A DNA stretch of 64,000 nt from positions 397,501-461,500 of the forward strand of contig JBBBDQ010001616.1 of NCBI GenBank assembly GCA_037127315.1, in the 5' to 3' direction. Shown piece after piece: positions 21,151 through 31,139 of the stretch. Made by a program: the position numbers and the translations under genes. The notes beneath the pieces were generated by a model that saw nothing but the letters and a program-made list of their open reading frames with translations, made no database searches and was not told the DNA's origin. The stretch comes from Ascarosepion bandense. Lineage: Eukaryota > Mollusca > Cephalopoda > Sepiida > Sepiidae. How positions within the stretch are numbered: position 1 is the first letter of the stretch; each line of letters starts with the position of its first letter.

Positions 21151-21171
21151 AGTTTATAATAAATATATAAT

Positions 21172-21198
21172 AATTATGTACATGTTCTACAACATAAT

Positions 21199-21249
<51 letters not shown>
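21172..21249. repeat. Palindrome-like module plus (AT)n
   Basis: Another attatgtacatgttctac module continuing into an AT tract. Confidence 0.75.
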
Positions 21250-21252
<3 letters not shown>

Positions 21253-21442
21253 CGATTTTCTGTACTATTGTAAGAACTGCAACCTTGAAACTTCTGAATA
21301 TCGTTTCTTATGTCTTTGTCTATGAGTGTATCAAATTTGATTAAAATCGCACCACTCCTTCTATAACCCGATTTTTTTTATTATCGATTTTCGATATTTA
21401 TCGGGTGTACCTCGACACAAAACCTAGCTAAGAACACTCGCA
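21249..21442 (+). repeat. Repeat family F, copy 1
   Basis: It shares about 190 bp with 36307-36505 (starting at atcgattttctgtactattg, ending at aacactcgcag). It ends abruptly at a LINE-B 3' end at 21441. Nature unknown. Confidence 0.7.
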
Positions 21443-21700
21443 GGGGGTCACAATGAGAGAAAAAAGAATATGAACAGAGAGATGTCGAAAAAAAGGTAAG
21501 AGAAAGATAGGAATCATGGCTACAGAATTGCAATGGTAATTGATGTGACAATTAAACTTTTAGAGATTGTAGCTACCAGGGAAGCAAGTATAAGAAAAGG
21601 AGTTCCACGGGGTCGAGATGTGCAAGAAAAGAAGCTAATAGAGTAGAAGTTACATTTGACAGTAAAAGGGTGAAATCTAGATAGCAGCAATATATATATC
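21441..21700 (-). pseudogene. LINE-B 3' fragment
   Basis: A short, degenerate LINE-B 3' end in minus orientation (cagggggtcacaatgag on the plus strand), truncated upstream of the RT tail. Confidence 0.6.
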
Positions 21701-21774
21701 TATATATATAGCTTTAAAAAGAACAGTCCTGTTATTCTGCGGTTCAGTTACGTGCTGTTTTTCAGACTAGACCT

Positions 21775-22176
21775 GTGTCTCCTTCCTTCAGTAAAGATAG
21801 GTTGTCCTATTTTCGAAAAAGTTCCATTATTTGTAAATTTAAATACTGTTGTGATGCGGCATACATAGGACGTACCGATCTGAGGTTGGAGACGCGGGTT
21901 TCACAACACGTCCCCGCTAATATACGTTCCAGTGGCTCTCTCAGACCTATAATAACAACCCAATCTGTTCTGGATTCCGCTATTGGCCGACATCTTTTGG
22001 ACATTCAAGTGTGTGCCTCGGCATATGAGGACAGCTGGTTTACTGTGTTGCACAGCGCTCGGTCTACACATCATCTACGTATTTTGGAAGCAATTTGCTT
22101 GAAAATTCAACAGCCAAGCCTGTGCAGACAGAAAGAGCGGTTTTTACGCTCCTTACAATTGCTGGTGAGTCTGTGA
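21775..22176 (+). pseudogene. Penelope-like GIY-YIG endonuclease relic
   Basis: A 133-codon open frame carries AAYIGRTDLRLETRVSQHVP, matching the YIG-x-T / R / QH pattern of GIY-YIG nucleases of Penelope-like elements. Later come SAIGRHLLD and RILEAICLKIQQPSLCRQ, the last with the catalytic-type Glu. The RT domain is not present upstream, so this is a 3' fragment of an element. A near-hammerhead motif lies about 175 bp downstream at 22351. The frame is intact but isolated, and I regard it as non-functional. Confidence 0.7.
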
Positions 22177-22472
22177 GTATAACATTTTTTCACTATTAAA
22201 CACTCTTGTGGAATTACATGTGTACACCCCCCTACATTTTATGTGTTTTTTCAATAAATTTATTTTTAAACGAGTTCCATCATCTCCCAGCATTGTAAGT
22301 AATTTAATTTATTTTGCCTTGTCCTTTTCCTTCATTCCCTTAAAATTAAAGCCAACGAGAACCCTTGATAAGAGTTGGCCGAAAGGTTCCTCGGGTTTAA
22401 ACAATATGACGTCTGTTCTTTTTGAAGCCATTAGTAATTTCTGTGGGTACGAATCGTTATATATATACATAT
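22177..22472 (+). other. Penelope-like 3' region with near-hammerhead motif
   Basis: The region holds cttgataagagttggccgaa at about 22351-22371. This is a variant of the CTTGATAA / hairpin / GAAA motif found elsewhere in the window, placed where Penelope-like elements often carry hammerhead ribozymes. The fold is incomplete here. Confidence 0.4.
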
Positions 22473-22660
22473 AGTCATCCGCAGACAGATCTGCCTCGCT
22501 GTATCACAGCCCACCAGCACGGTTAGACAGCCGATTGCCTTTTGCCCAGGATTGAAACCCGACCGAACCGGCGTCAGTTGGTGTTCCACCTCTGGGCTAT
22601 GGGTCTTCGGTAGAAGAAGACAGACTTTTTAGCGTGTATATTATCATTATACGCGCGCAA
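22473..22660 (-). mobile_element. SINE-B copy with inactivated hammerhead
   Basis: On the minus strand the tRNA-like head (tgggctatggg complement region) is followed by the ribozyme region at 22473-22530. Stem II (GCTGTGATACAGC) is preserved, but the core is CTGGTGG where CTGATGA is expected and the GAAA box is GAGG, so it should be inactive. An AT-rich stretch abuts the 3' end. Confidence 0.8.
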
Positions 22661-22719
22661 TAGTGTTAAACTGTAATGGTGTTTAGGGCCAAAATGTTTT
22701 TTCAGTAGTTTACTGACCT

Positions 22720-23232
22720 TCTTTTATATGCTTTGTCCCTTCAGGACGTAAGCGATAATGGCCTTCCACGTCTCCCTATCCCTGGTGGCTCTTTGCACGC
22801 TTTCTTCCGTTACACCACGCAACCCTCGTTCTGCCATTTACCTGCTCAGACCAGTCAAGTATGTTACACGGTGTTTCCCCTGTCCCTCCTTCCATCTATC
22901 TTACCTGTTAGTATCAAGTTCTCCAAGTCCTCCTTCCTCATTGCAATCCAGTACTTTCTTCTTTGTTTCTAGAGAAATTGTCCTGTTTCTTAATACTTTA
23001 CTCAACTTCTGGAATGCTTCCTTCGCCATGCCATTTCGTCTTCGGATCTCTGTGTCGCATTTTCCGTCTTCTGTTAGAAAATTTTCCATGTATTTTAAAT
23101 TTGTGTACCTGTTTTATTTCAGTATCCCCACCTGTATTTGGCATTTGGGGCAGCTCTTTTTACTGATGAAAATGTAATCAGTTCTCTTTCAGTTTATTTG
23201 TAGTCCTTTTTTGTCACTCTCTTCAGCTACCT
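22720..23232 (-). pseudogene. LINE-A relic with internal deletion
   Basis: It carries the family 3' end (gtcccttcaggacgtaagcg), then a jump near 22947 that removes about 260 bp of the tail, then the RRRNGMAKEAFQKLSKVLRNR block. Its 5' edge at agctaccttc is shared with the copy at 15330. Confidence 0.75.
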
Positions 23233-23354
23233 TCAAACAGCGACAGTTTTGTTTTTTTACGCATGGACGCAATCTTCAGGCCATTTGAAGACTGTCGCCG
23301 CTTGCTTTTAACTTCAGTGTCTAATTTTACATTTACATACGTTCTGCCTCTGAC

Positions 23355-23355
23355 G

Positions 23356-23419
<64 letters not shown>

Positions 23420-23431
23420 TGAACAGACTGG

Positions 23432-23493
<62 letters not shown>

Positions 23494-23504
23494 GAACAAA
23501 CTGG

Positions 23505-23554
<50 letters not shown>

Positions 23555-23565
23555 GAACAAACTGG

Positions 23566-23634
<69 letters not shown>

Positions 23635-23642
23635 CAAACTGG

Positions 23643-23700
<58 letters not shown>

Positions 23701-23710
23701 GAACAAACAG

Positions 23711-23756
<46 letters not shown>

Positions 23757-23767
23757 GAACAGACTGG

Positions 23768-23833
<66 letters not shown>

Positions 23834-23844
23834 GAACAAACTGG

Positions 23845-23898
<54 letters not shown>

Positions 23899-23906
23899 CA
23901 AACTGG

Positions 23907-23956
<50 letters not shown>

Positions 23957-23967
23957 GAACAAACTGG

Positions 23968-24025
<58 letters not shown>

Positions 24026-24036
24026 GAACAAACTGG

Positions 24037-24094
<58 letters not shown>

Positions 24095-24105
24095 GAACAA
24101 ACTGG

Positions 24106-24163
<58 letters not shown>

Positions 24164-24226
24164 GAACAAGCTGGGATAGATAGATAGATAGATAGATAGA
24201 TAGTAGATAGATAATGAACAAACTGG

Positions 24227-24276
<50 letters not shown>

Positions 24277-24287
24277 GAACAAACTAG

Positions 24288-24361
<74 letters not shown>

Positions 24362-24388
24362 GAACAAACTGGGATAGATAGATAGATT
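23355..24388. repeat. Large GATA array with regular 15-bp spacers
   Basis: About 1 kb of (GATA)n is broken into 16 or so blocks by nearly identical spacers (aatgaacaaactggg). Block plus spacer gives a higher-order unit of roughly 60-80 bp. The long Tyr-Leu-Ser-Ile frames (up to 395 codons) are translation artefacts. Confidence 0.95.
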
Positions 24389-24840
24389 TTTGAGTTTTGT
24401 TTAGCAGCATGTCAACCTCTGTGGATTATTTAATGCCAAAAGGGTAGGGTTTTAAGGTATATTTTTTTAATGTTCAGTTCTAGTGAGAAAATTGATTTTC
24501 TCATATTTTGATAATTTCTTTTTCATTATTTTAGAAAACTTAAGATGCCTTCTAGTTCTGTATTAAAAAATGTATTGGTGGTCAAAATTTTTTTCCTTTA
24601 AAATGTGTTATCGTTATTTTTTTCTTCAAAAATGTATTGTTGGTAATATTTTTCTTCAAAAATGTATATATTCTATAAAAATATATTTCTATAGAAGTGT
24701 ATTTTTATACTTTCATAATGTTTTGACCCCAGTTTGGGGATTAAGTATTTTACCCATAGCTCGGACCCTAATAGGTGCTACCACGCCTGGTAACGGTGGA
24801 TCTGGGAACAACAGCAATGCTGAGATTGTTCTATGCTCCT
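24389..24840 (-). mobile_element. SINE-D tail, second copy
   Basis: Nearly identical to 16361-16804, including the tttgttta / gcagcatgtcaacctc end adjoining the GATA array. It is 5' truncated. With the LINE-A and GATA segments it forms a block repeated from 14943-16804. Confidence 0.75.
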
Positions 24841-24945
24841 AAGAAACTCTCAATCAGTTTTCTTGCAGTTTATTTGTAATAATTTCTTGTCATTCTTTTC
24901 AGCTACCTTCTGTAGGATATCTTGCAGAATTTTTTTGTCATAAAG
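24841..24945 (-). pseudogene. LINE-A fragment
   Basis: A short piece matching the RT region around the LQINC-like block (cagttttcttgcagtttatt on the plus strand). Confidence 0.55.
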
Positions 24946-25248
24946 CGCTCGATATATAAATTAAAAAAGAGTGTTAATAGATTTAATGTTGGAGACACTT
25001 GTCAATTTCATGAGTGATTTTATTCCAGCTATGCCGACTTCAAAGTTTCCTGAGGGAATTATTGTAATATTTTCACTCTTCAGGGTCTCTACTTAATAAA
25101 CAGTAAAAAGCAAAGAGAATCAAGTACAACTAGTATGTCAAAAGAAAATCACGTATGCACAAAAATATCAAATTACACTAAAATTCATATAAATAAGAAA
25201 AGACTGGAAAATAACAACAGTAAAAAAAATATATAAATCTATATATAG
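24946..25248. other. Unassigned sequence
   Basis: AT-rich, with no recognised gene or repeat. Confidence 0.4.
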
Positions 25249-25890
25249 AAATCTATCATCCACCCGTGCATTGAATACTGCTGCCATATCTGGTTGGGTG
25301 CTCCTGCTATCAATCTAACGGTCCTTGACAAAATCCAACGGAGAATCTGTAATGTGATAGATCCCGACTTGGCAGCTAAGATACAGTCACTTTCTCACCG
25401 GCGCAATGTGGCTTCCCTGTGTCTCTTTCACAAATACTTTCACGGCTTCTGTCCCGATTAACTTAACTCACTGGTGCCCCCTTATATATGAATTTAGGCG
25501 AGTAGCAAGATTAGCAACTAAATCCCACCCTTTTACTGTGAAAACAATAAAATGTAAACGCAAATTCTACTTTACCAGCTTCTTTTCTCGCACTTTCCGC
25601 CTGTGCAATTCCCTTCCGTTTACTTACTTCCCCGACAGCTGCAATCCGCAAGAATTTAAATGTAAAGTCAATAGTCATTTCCTATCTCACTAACCTGCAT
25701 CCTCTCTCTCTCTCATGCTCCTTTCTCCGTCCACTTCACTCTCATCAGTATTCTTATCCTTCTCTTACCCACTTCTTGACACCTCTTGTAACCTGACACT
25801 CTTTCTCCTGACATTCCTCCTATGTAACCCCCTGCTCAACATTGGTAGTAAAATACTTTCCTTGGAGTAACAGGATTACAAAAAAATAAA
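25249..25890 (+). pseudogene. LINE-B 3' portion
   Basis: It begins at the IHPCIEYCCHIWLGAPAI-like block, continues through the RT tail with frameshifts (the intact stretch reads FFSRTFRLCNSLPFTYFPDS), and ends in the family 3' end (accccctgctcaacattgg) and A-rich tail. It is a 5'-truncated copy. Confidence 0.8.
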
Positions 25891-25910
25891 ATAAATAGAA
25901 TAATCGCATT

Positions 25911-26214
25911 TCCTATTTCTCGTCTGAAATTATGTGAAGGATTTGACTAACAGACTACATTTCGGTGACCTTTATAATGGGTTATTTTGGAACTACCGCC
26001 CGTCATATCAAATTGGTATACCTGTACTTTATCTTACTTAGAAAGAATTATTGTCATAGAATATTCGATGCGCCTATTTTTCGTTTGAAATGGTGTACGG
26101 ATTTGGCCAACAGACCCTACTTGGGCGACATCTACACTGGGTTATTTTGAATTGTCGTTTGTAACATCAATTTAATCTTTTTTAGAAAGAATTTTTATTT
26201 TAGAGTATTCTATT
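25911..26214. repeat. Tandem duplication, two diverged units of about 161 bp
   Basis: The segment from cctatttctcgt through agaatattcgatgcg repeats with moderate divergence at about 26072-26214. No domain was recognised. Confidence 0.65.
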
Positions 26215-26660
26215 GGTACTGAAACTTGGTATCTATGCTGATAACACAACCATTTGCCCTTGTTTCTATACTAAGTCTGATCAGTTCGATAAGGTCAAAC
26301 TATTAGCTATTGTAAAAAATGACAGTCTGTTGTAAACTGAGGTAAAGAGTGACTTTTTGCTCCTAGAAAACAAAACTGCTCTCTATTAATAATCTGAGAG
26401 TTACCCTTCTAAATACCAGCAACATGTGTAATTCTTTCATCCGGCATAGTGACATATTGCGCCGTTTCTTTCTAAGATTCTTAGCTTACAAGAAGTGCAA
26501 AGCGTATATTTAATCAATTTCTAATTCAGTTAATAAGAAATTTGGTTCACTCTATTGTGATAGAAATTTTTTCTCTCCTGAATATCAGTCTTACATATCT
26601 ATAGGTTTACCATTCTTTTATGCTTGGAATAATGCCGCCATATATTTCCCGGTGCTCCTG

Positions 26661-26662
<2 letters not shown>
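26215..26662 (+). pseudogene. LINE-B RT core fragment (YADN)
   Basis: The frame reads LKLGIYADNTTICPCF, with the catalytic YADD box changed to YADN (codons at 26234-26245), then NKKFGSLYCDRNFFSPE, the RT-tail block before the region seen at 25249. This shows that LINE-B is a full reverse transcriptase family. Stops interrupt the frame. The piece runs into an AT tract. Confidence 0.7.

Positions 26663-26712
<50 letters not shown>
26663..26712. repeat. (AT)n tract
   Basis: A simple repeat separating LINE-B from SINE-B. Confidence 0.95.
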
Positions 26713-26715
<3 letters not shown>

Positions 26716-27025
26716 TCATCTACATACAAATCTGATTCGCTGTATCAGAGCTCATTAGTGTGGCTAGACTTCTGCTTTCTTCCAGCCGAGATCAAAACGC
26801 GACCGATTTGGTGTCAGTCGGAGTCCCTACTTCTTAAACCACAGGCGCATGGAATGAGAGAAAGGAAATTTTAGTGTGTTATATATATACGGTGTATACA
26901 AACGTCAGTCACCGGGAGAACTCAATTCATTACCTAAGAGTAATGTGTAAATCTCAGAAGTGGTAACTATTTTTAATTTTTTTCCTCTCTAGAGAGCTCA
27001 ATCGTAATGAGAGCATAATATATTA
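26713..27025 (-). mobile_element. SINE-B, near full length, mutated hammerhead
   Basis: The minus strand carries the SINE-B 5' region (gattgagctctctag), a tRNA-like part and the ribozyme region at about 26713-26772. The core is CTAATGA and the box is GAATC, both departing from CTGATGA and GAAAC, so self-cleavage is unlikely. An AT tract abuts its 3' end. Confidence 0.75.
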
Positions 27026-27059
27026 GTCATCCATATACAAGCTTGCATAAAATATTAGT

Positions 27060-27114
<55 letters not shown>

Positions 27115-27115
27115 G

Positions 27116-27150
<35 letters not shown>
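27060..27150. repeat. (CA)n and (AT)n tracts
   Basis: About 50 bp of CA repeats followed by AT and GTAT runs. Confidence 0.95.
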
Positions 27151-27995
27151 GAAATTATTTGTTTGAACATTATTTTTGATCAATACTCGTATTTAAGAAG
27201 ATATTCTGTTTATAATCAAACAGTATTATATATTTATTTCTACTGGCCTGATTATTTACAATTATCATCATGTTACGGAAATTAACGAAGATTACCGAAA
27301 TTGGTTATAAACAGCCGACAATTTGAAATGATTTGTTTGAACATTATTTTTGATCGATACTCGTATTTAAGAAGATATTAAGTTTATAATCAAACTATTA
27401 TATATTTATTTCTACCGGAAATTATTTTTGATCGATAATCGTATATAAGTAGATATTCTGTTTATAACCATACAATATTATATATTTATATATTTATTTC
27501 TACTGGCCTGATTATTTAGGATAAATTTTTGTTACGAGTATCAATAAAAAATTATGTTTAAACAAATAATTCAAAATTGTCGGTTCTTTATAACCCATTT
27601 CGTTAATCTTCGTTAATTTCCGTAACATGTTTACATTTGTTGACATTACGATACATTTCAGAGCAGATATGATTATTACGATGAATTGAAAATTGTGTTA
27701 TATAGGACTGATTTGACTTCGTTTAGACTGTTGGTCATTCGTGGTCGAGAGGTCTAAGACGCGCCAGGTCAATTGGTGGCTTCCTCTATGTGAATAGGGC
27801 TCGAATCCTGCCGAATAACACACTTTTTCGTAACAAAATTTTATCGTATATAATCAGGCCGGTAGAAATAAATATATAATACCTGTTTGATTATGAACAG
27901 AATATCTGCTTAAATATGAGCAACGATCAAAAATAATGTTCATACAAATAATTTCAAAATGTCGGTTGTTTATAACAAAGTTCGTTAATTACTGT

Positions 27996-27997
<2 letters not shown>
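27151..27997. mobile_element. Fold-back repeat FB3 with tRNA-like core
   Basis: Three related segments (about 27151, 27326 and 27420) in direct orientation are followed by inverted copies (around 27525-27630 and 27830-27997). Inside, 27735-27822 is tRNA-like of the long-variable-arm type: A-box-like gtggtcgagagg and B box ggctcgaatcc. Acceptor and T stems are poorly paired, so it is not a working tRNA gene. A related fragment lies at 3307-3550. Confidence 0.65.

Positions 27998-28044
<47 letters not shown>
27998..28044. repeat. (GATA)n tract
   Basis: About 11 GATA units. Confidence 0.95.
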
Positions 28045-28450
28045 GTAAAGGTTCTCTTTGTTTTGCACATCATAAATTTTAATTAATATTTTTTATTCCT
28101 GCTTGATAATTTTTTCCTGGGAATGGTTATAATCTGTTAAAGAGTCTGTTCGTGTGAATATTTAGTTTAATTAAGATTGTTGATTATATAGAAAAGAGGC
28201 AATTTTAAAAATATTGCTTTAAGGGTTCACTTATTTTTGCGCAGCTTGTTATATATATGAAACAGCCCCAAAAGATCGTGGATCCAAGCAACGCTCACAT
28301 ATTTTTCATCCAGCATAAAACGTCGAAAGGAAGAGAAACATCAGACAGTAGGTACCTCCACTAAATCGCAAAAAAACAAAAACAAAAAAAACAGCATATT
28401 ATGAATAAAAAAGTCCCCAAACTTAATTAAAACGAACTTTTTCAATCAAA
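28045..28450. other. Unassigned sequence
   Basis: No feature was recognised. It could be the decayed upstream part of the Gypsy-type element that follows. Confidence 0.35.
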
Positions 28451-29260
28451 ATGTTTTTATTATTATTAAGAGGAAGGATCAGCGTAATTTTTAATTATTT
28501 TCAAAAAAGATTTAATACGTGCAAAAGTTGCGCGTCGGTAGCAAAAGCATCTCCCATAAAACTCAGTCCGTGGTCTAAGACAGACAAAACGTGGTCTCGT
28601 CTACATATTGACTATGCTAGGCTGATAAAAGGAACATAATAGTAGACAGTTTTATTAAATAGCCAGAAGTTTTCAAATGCAAAGCGCCGACATATTAAAC
28701 ATCTTACAGGAACTGTTGGCAAGATTCGGTGTGCCGGAAACTATTGTATCGGATAACGGCACGCAATTTTCGTGAAAAGAATTCGAATATTTTTGGAAAA
28801 TAGTCTCGATACGTCACTTAAAATCTGCGTCGTATCATCCAAGATCAAATGTATTGGTGGAAAAATTTATCGATGTGTTCAAAGGAGCGATCAAAAAGGC
28901 AAATGGTGTAGAAGCGAAAAATGAAAAATTACAAAAATAATTTTTTATTTATCGAATAACGTCTAATGGAAATACTAAAGCGAACATGTCACCCGCGAAA
29001 CTAATGTTCGCTAGAAAGATTCGTTCAGTGTTTGATAAATTGATTCCGTCAAAAAAGGAAACCAAGGAAAGAAATGATACCTTGAATAAAATTTATAGTC
29101 CATGTGAGAAAGTTTATTTCTAAAAATTATTATTGAGGAGAAGCAACATGGATCGAGGCCATTATTGTAAAAAGAGTTGGTAATATGATGTACATAATAA
29201 AACACCCAAACTTGAAGTAACGAAGACATATTAACCAAATAAAAAAAAGGTATACCCCAG
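28451..29260 (+). pseudogene. Gypsy-type LTR retrotransposon integrase relic
   Basis: The translation contains SPWSKTDKTWSRLHIDYA (first catalytic Asp), then FGVPETIVSDNGTQF (second Asp) and a YHPRSNVLVEKFIDVFK block (catalytic-type Glu), in the order of a DDE integrase. Downstream are NMSPAKLMFARKIRSVF and a degenerate C-terminal block. Stops after SDNGTQF and LQK, plus frameshifts, make it dead. The GRPY-less C-terminus and the WSKTDKPW-type motif fit Ty3/Gypsy. Protease, RT and RNase H are not seen. A stretch at 29279-29325 just downstream recurs at 32464-32510. Confidence 0.8.
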
Positions 29261-29359
29261 ACACAAATGAACGACGAGAAAAACTCATGTCCGTTATTTA
29301 TAACATGTTTGAGGTATCCAAGCCCTCACCGATACAATAAAACTGTACAAGCAAACGAG

Positions 29360-29814
29360 GCTTACAGCCTATCACGTCGAAGTTAAGCAACGTTGAGCTT
29401 GGTCAGTACTTAGATGGGTGACCGCTTGGGAATACCAGGTGCTGTAAGCGTATAGTGACGGATGTGCGTTGTGGTGCAGTGGATATCGGCTCGGAAAGAA
29501 AAATCAGTGAGTCGAGTTTGAATTCCAGTTGAATACCCTACATTCACTTAAGCACTGGTACCCTTGGGAAAGGTATTAATCCGTCCCTTCCCTCCAGTTA
29601 TGGGTTAAATAACAAGGATAGGACCTGGGGACCCCACCCTTAAAAACAAATCCCAATGAAAAGAAAAAAGCATACCTAGACACAAAACTTATATAAAAAC
29701 AATAAATTGTTGAAAGAAAAAGGTATTACCAGCAATAAATAAATAAAATTTTGTTGGCAATAAATGACTCGCCGAGGTTGATATGCCATAAAAACAAAAC
29801 AACCAACCAACCAA
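29360..29814 (+). mobile_element. 5S-SINE copy 2 (5S head with internal deletion)
   Basis: The head (29360-29450) matches 5S rRNA but lacks about 30 nt near the 5' third. Box A (gaagttaagcaacg) and box C (tacttagatgggtgaccgc) of the 5S internal control region are intact. The tRNA head follows at 29461-29535 (tgtggtgcagtgg; gagtttgaattcc). The tail matches copy 1, reversed, and ends in (AACC)n at 29814. The flanks show no clear duplication. It is the opposite orientation to copy 1, 11.4 kb away. Confidence 0.85.
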
Positions 29815-29959
29815 TCACTTGAGTTATTTCTCGTCTATTTGGGTTTTTTTTATATCAACAAAACCCTTTACGGAATTTTTAATCATTTTTTAAAATATAC
29901 TTATATTTTATGTTTCATTTTAATTTATTGTATTTTTTCCAACATTTCGCTATTTTATA

Positions 29960-30724
29960 TTCTACTAGAAGTATAGCCCGGCGTTGCTCGTGTGTAATGG
30001 AAGCTTTAAAACTAATCCATGGTCCTGGAGCTCAGACTCTTTAGACGTTGGCACGAAAGACTAAAAAGCAATAGTTGTTGCCAGTTAAAGCGAAACCGTA
30101 GACTGAAAGAAATATGAATGGATGTAAGTCAAATTTTGATTTCCGGTATAGATGTCAAATAAGCTTTCCGTTGCAAACTGAATTTTGAAGGCTAAATAAT
30201 CCTCTGAGTAAGTTATATCATGGCTAAGAACTACAATTATAGCTACTTAGGGTAAAAGCCGAAGCAAAAACCAAAATAAAATGGCTGAAAACCTGATTTT
30301 GATCAGACCCGATAGGATATCGGGGTATCGATTTCCAATATCGGAGTCAAACATTCATCCAAGGATAAACTAATCTAAGTCTATGAAAACTTATCGTAAC
30401 CATCGGGAGTATAATTGGAGAAAATAAGCCATATTGATGTTTGAATATCGGTTTTTGATCAGATTCGATAGAATATCGAGAGTATCGATTTCCGATATCA
30501 GGGAAAATGAGTAATCTGAGAAGATCTACTAATGTTTGAGACTAAAAACAATACTTTTACCAATTCTGCAGCAAGAACCATGACAAAAGGGCTGAAATCC
30601 TGATCTTGATCAGACCTGATCGGATAAATAATAAACAGCCCATGACCTGGCCGGAAGCCGAAATAAATTGTTGTGTCAAGTTTGGTGAGAATCGGATAAA
30701 ATTGTGGATTTGTATAAAGGATAT

Positions 30725-30755
<31 letters not shown>

Positions 30756-30785
30756 CACAAACATCTTGCCTTTTATAGATACAGA
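29960..30785 (+). repeat. Repeat family G, copy 1
   Basis: It begins agtatagcccggcgttgc and ends in (GACA)n and ACACAAACATCTTGCC. Its interior repeats a gatcagacccgataggatat-type segment about three times. A shorter copy is at 35912-36285. The layout (conserved start, GACA-rich end) suggests a non-autonomous transposon, class unknown. Confidence 0.65.
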
Positions 30786-31100
30786 TGATATCGTCTTATT
30801 CCTTCACGGTTTAAACTTTTGGCATGTCTAGTCTTATTTGGCAACACATTGATACATTTTGATACACACAATTCTTTTAAAATGTAGTAATCTCGAACCT
30901 CAATTTATTCATCTAATTTGATGGCCTTATTTATTTTTAGTTTAATTTATTTAAATTTATTTTTAATTATTATTTTTAATTTATTTTTTAATCTCCTTAT
31001 TTATATTTATATAACTAAATAAACTAACCACACTTCACTGCCTGATGATGGTGTATTAAACATCGAAACATTATAGGTATTAGGTTGCTATGTGCTATAA
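30786..31100 (+). repeat. Dispersed module with near-hammerhead motif
   Basis: The 3' part contains ctgatgatggtgtattaaac followed by atcgaaac at 31043-31070. This can pair GGTGT with ACATC and ends in GAAAC, one nucleotide longer than the canonical hammerhead spacing. A copy lies at 32940-33080. Confidence 0.55.
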
Positions 31101-31139
31101 TAATAATACTATTAATAATAACAATAATAATAAAAGTCT

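Noticed and set aside
23355..24388. CRISPR-like appearance (regular spacers between repeats)
   Set aside because: Here the 'repeat' is a microsatellite and the 15-bp 'spacers' are nearly identical, the reverse of a CRISPR array, in a eukaryotic genome.
23223..24410. Very long minus-strand open frames (up to 395 codons) of Tyr-Leu-Ser-Ile repeats, and similar ones at 319-1136, 15366-15701 and 15974-16381
   Set aside because: They are GATA repeats translated; the period of 4 bp gives stop-free frames in several phases. No protein is implied.
27735..27822. A tRNA gene with a long variable arm
   Set aside because: A and B boxes are present, but acceptor and T stems are poorly paired and it is embedded in a dispersed fold-back repeat.
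29360..29450. A functional 5S rRNA gene
   Set aside because: It lacks about 30 nt of 5S, is fused to a tRNA-derived SINE head and shares a tail with a second copy, so it is part of a retroposon.
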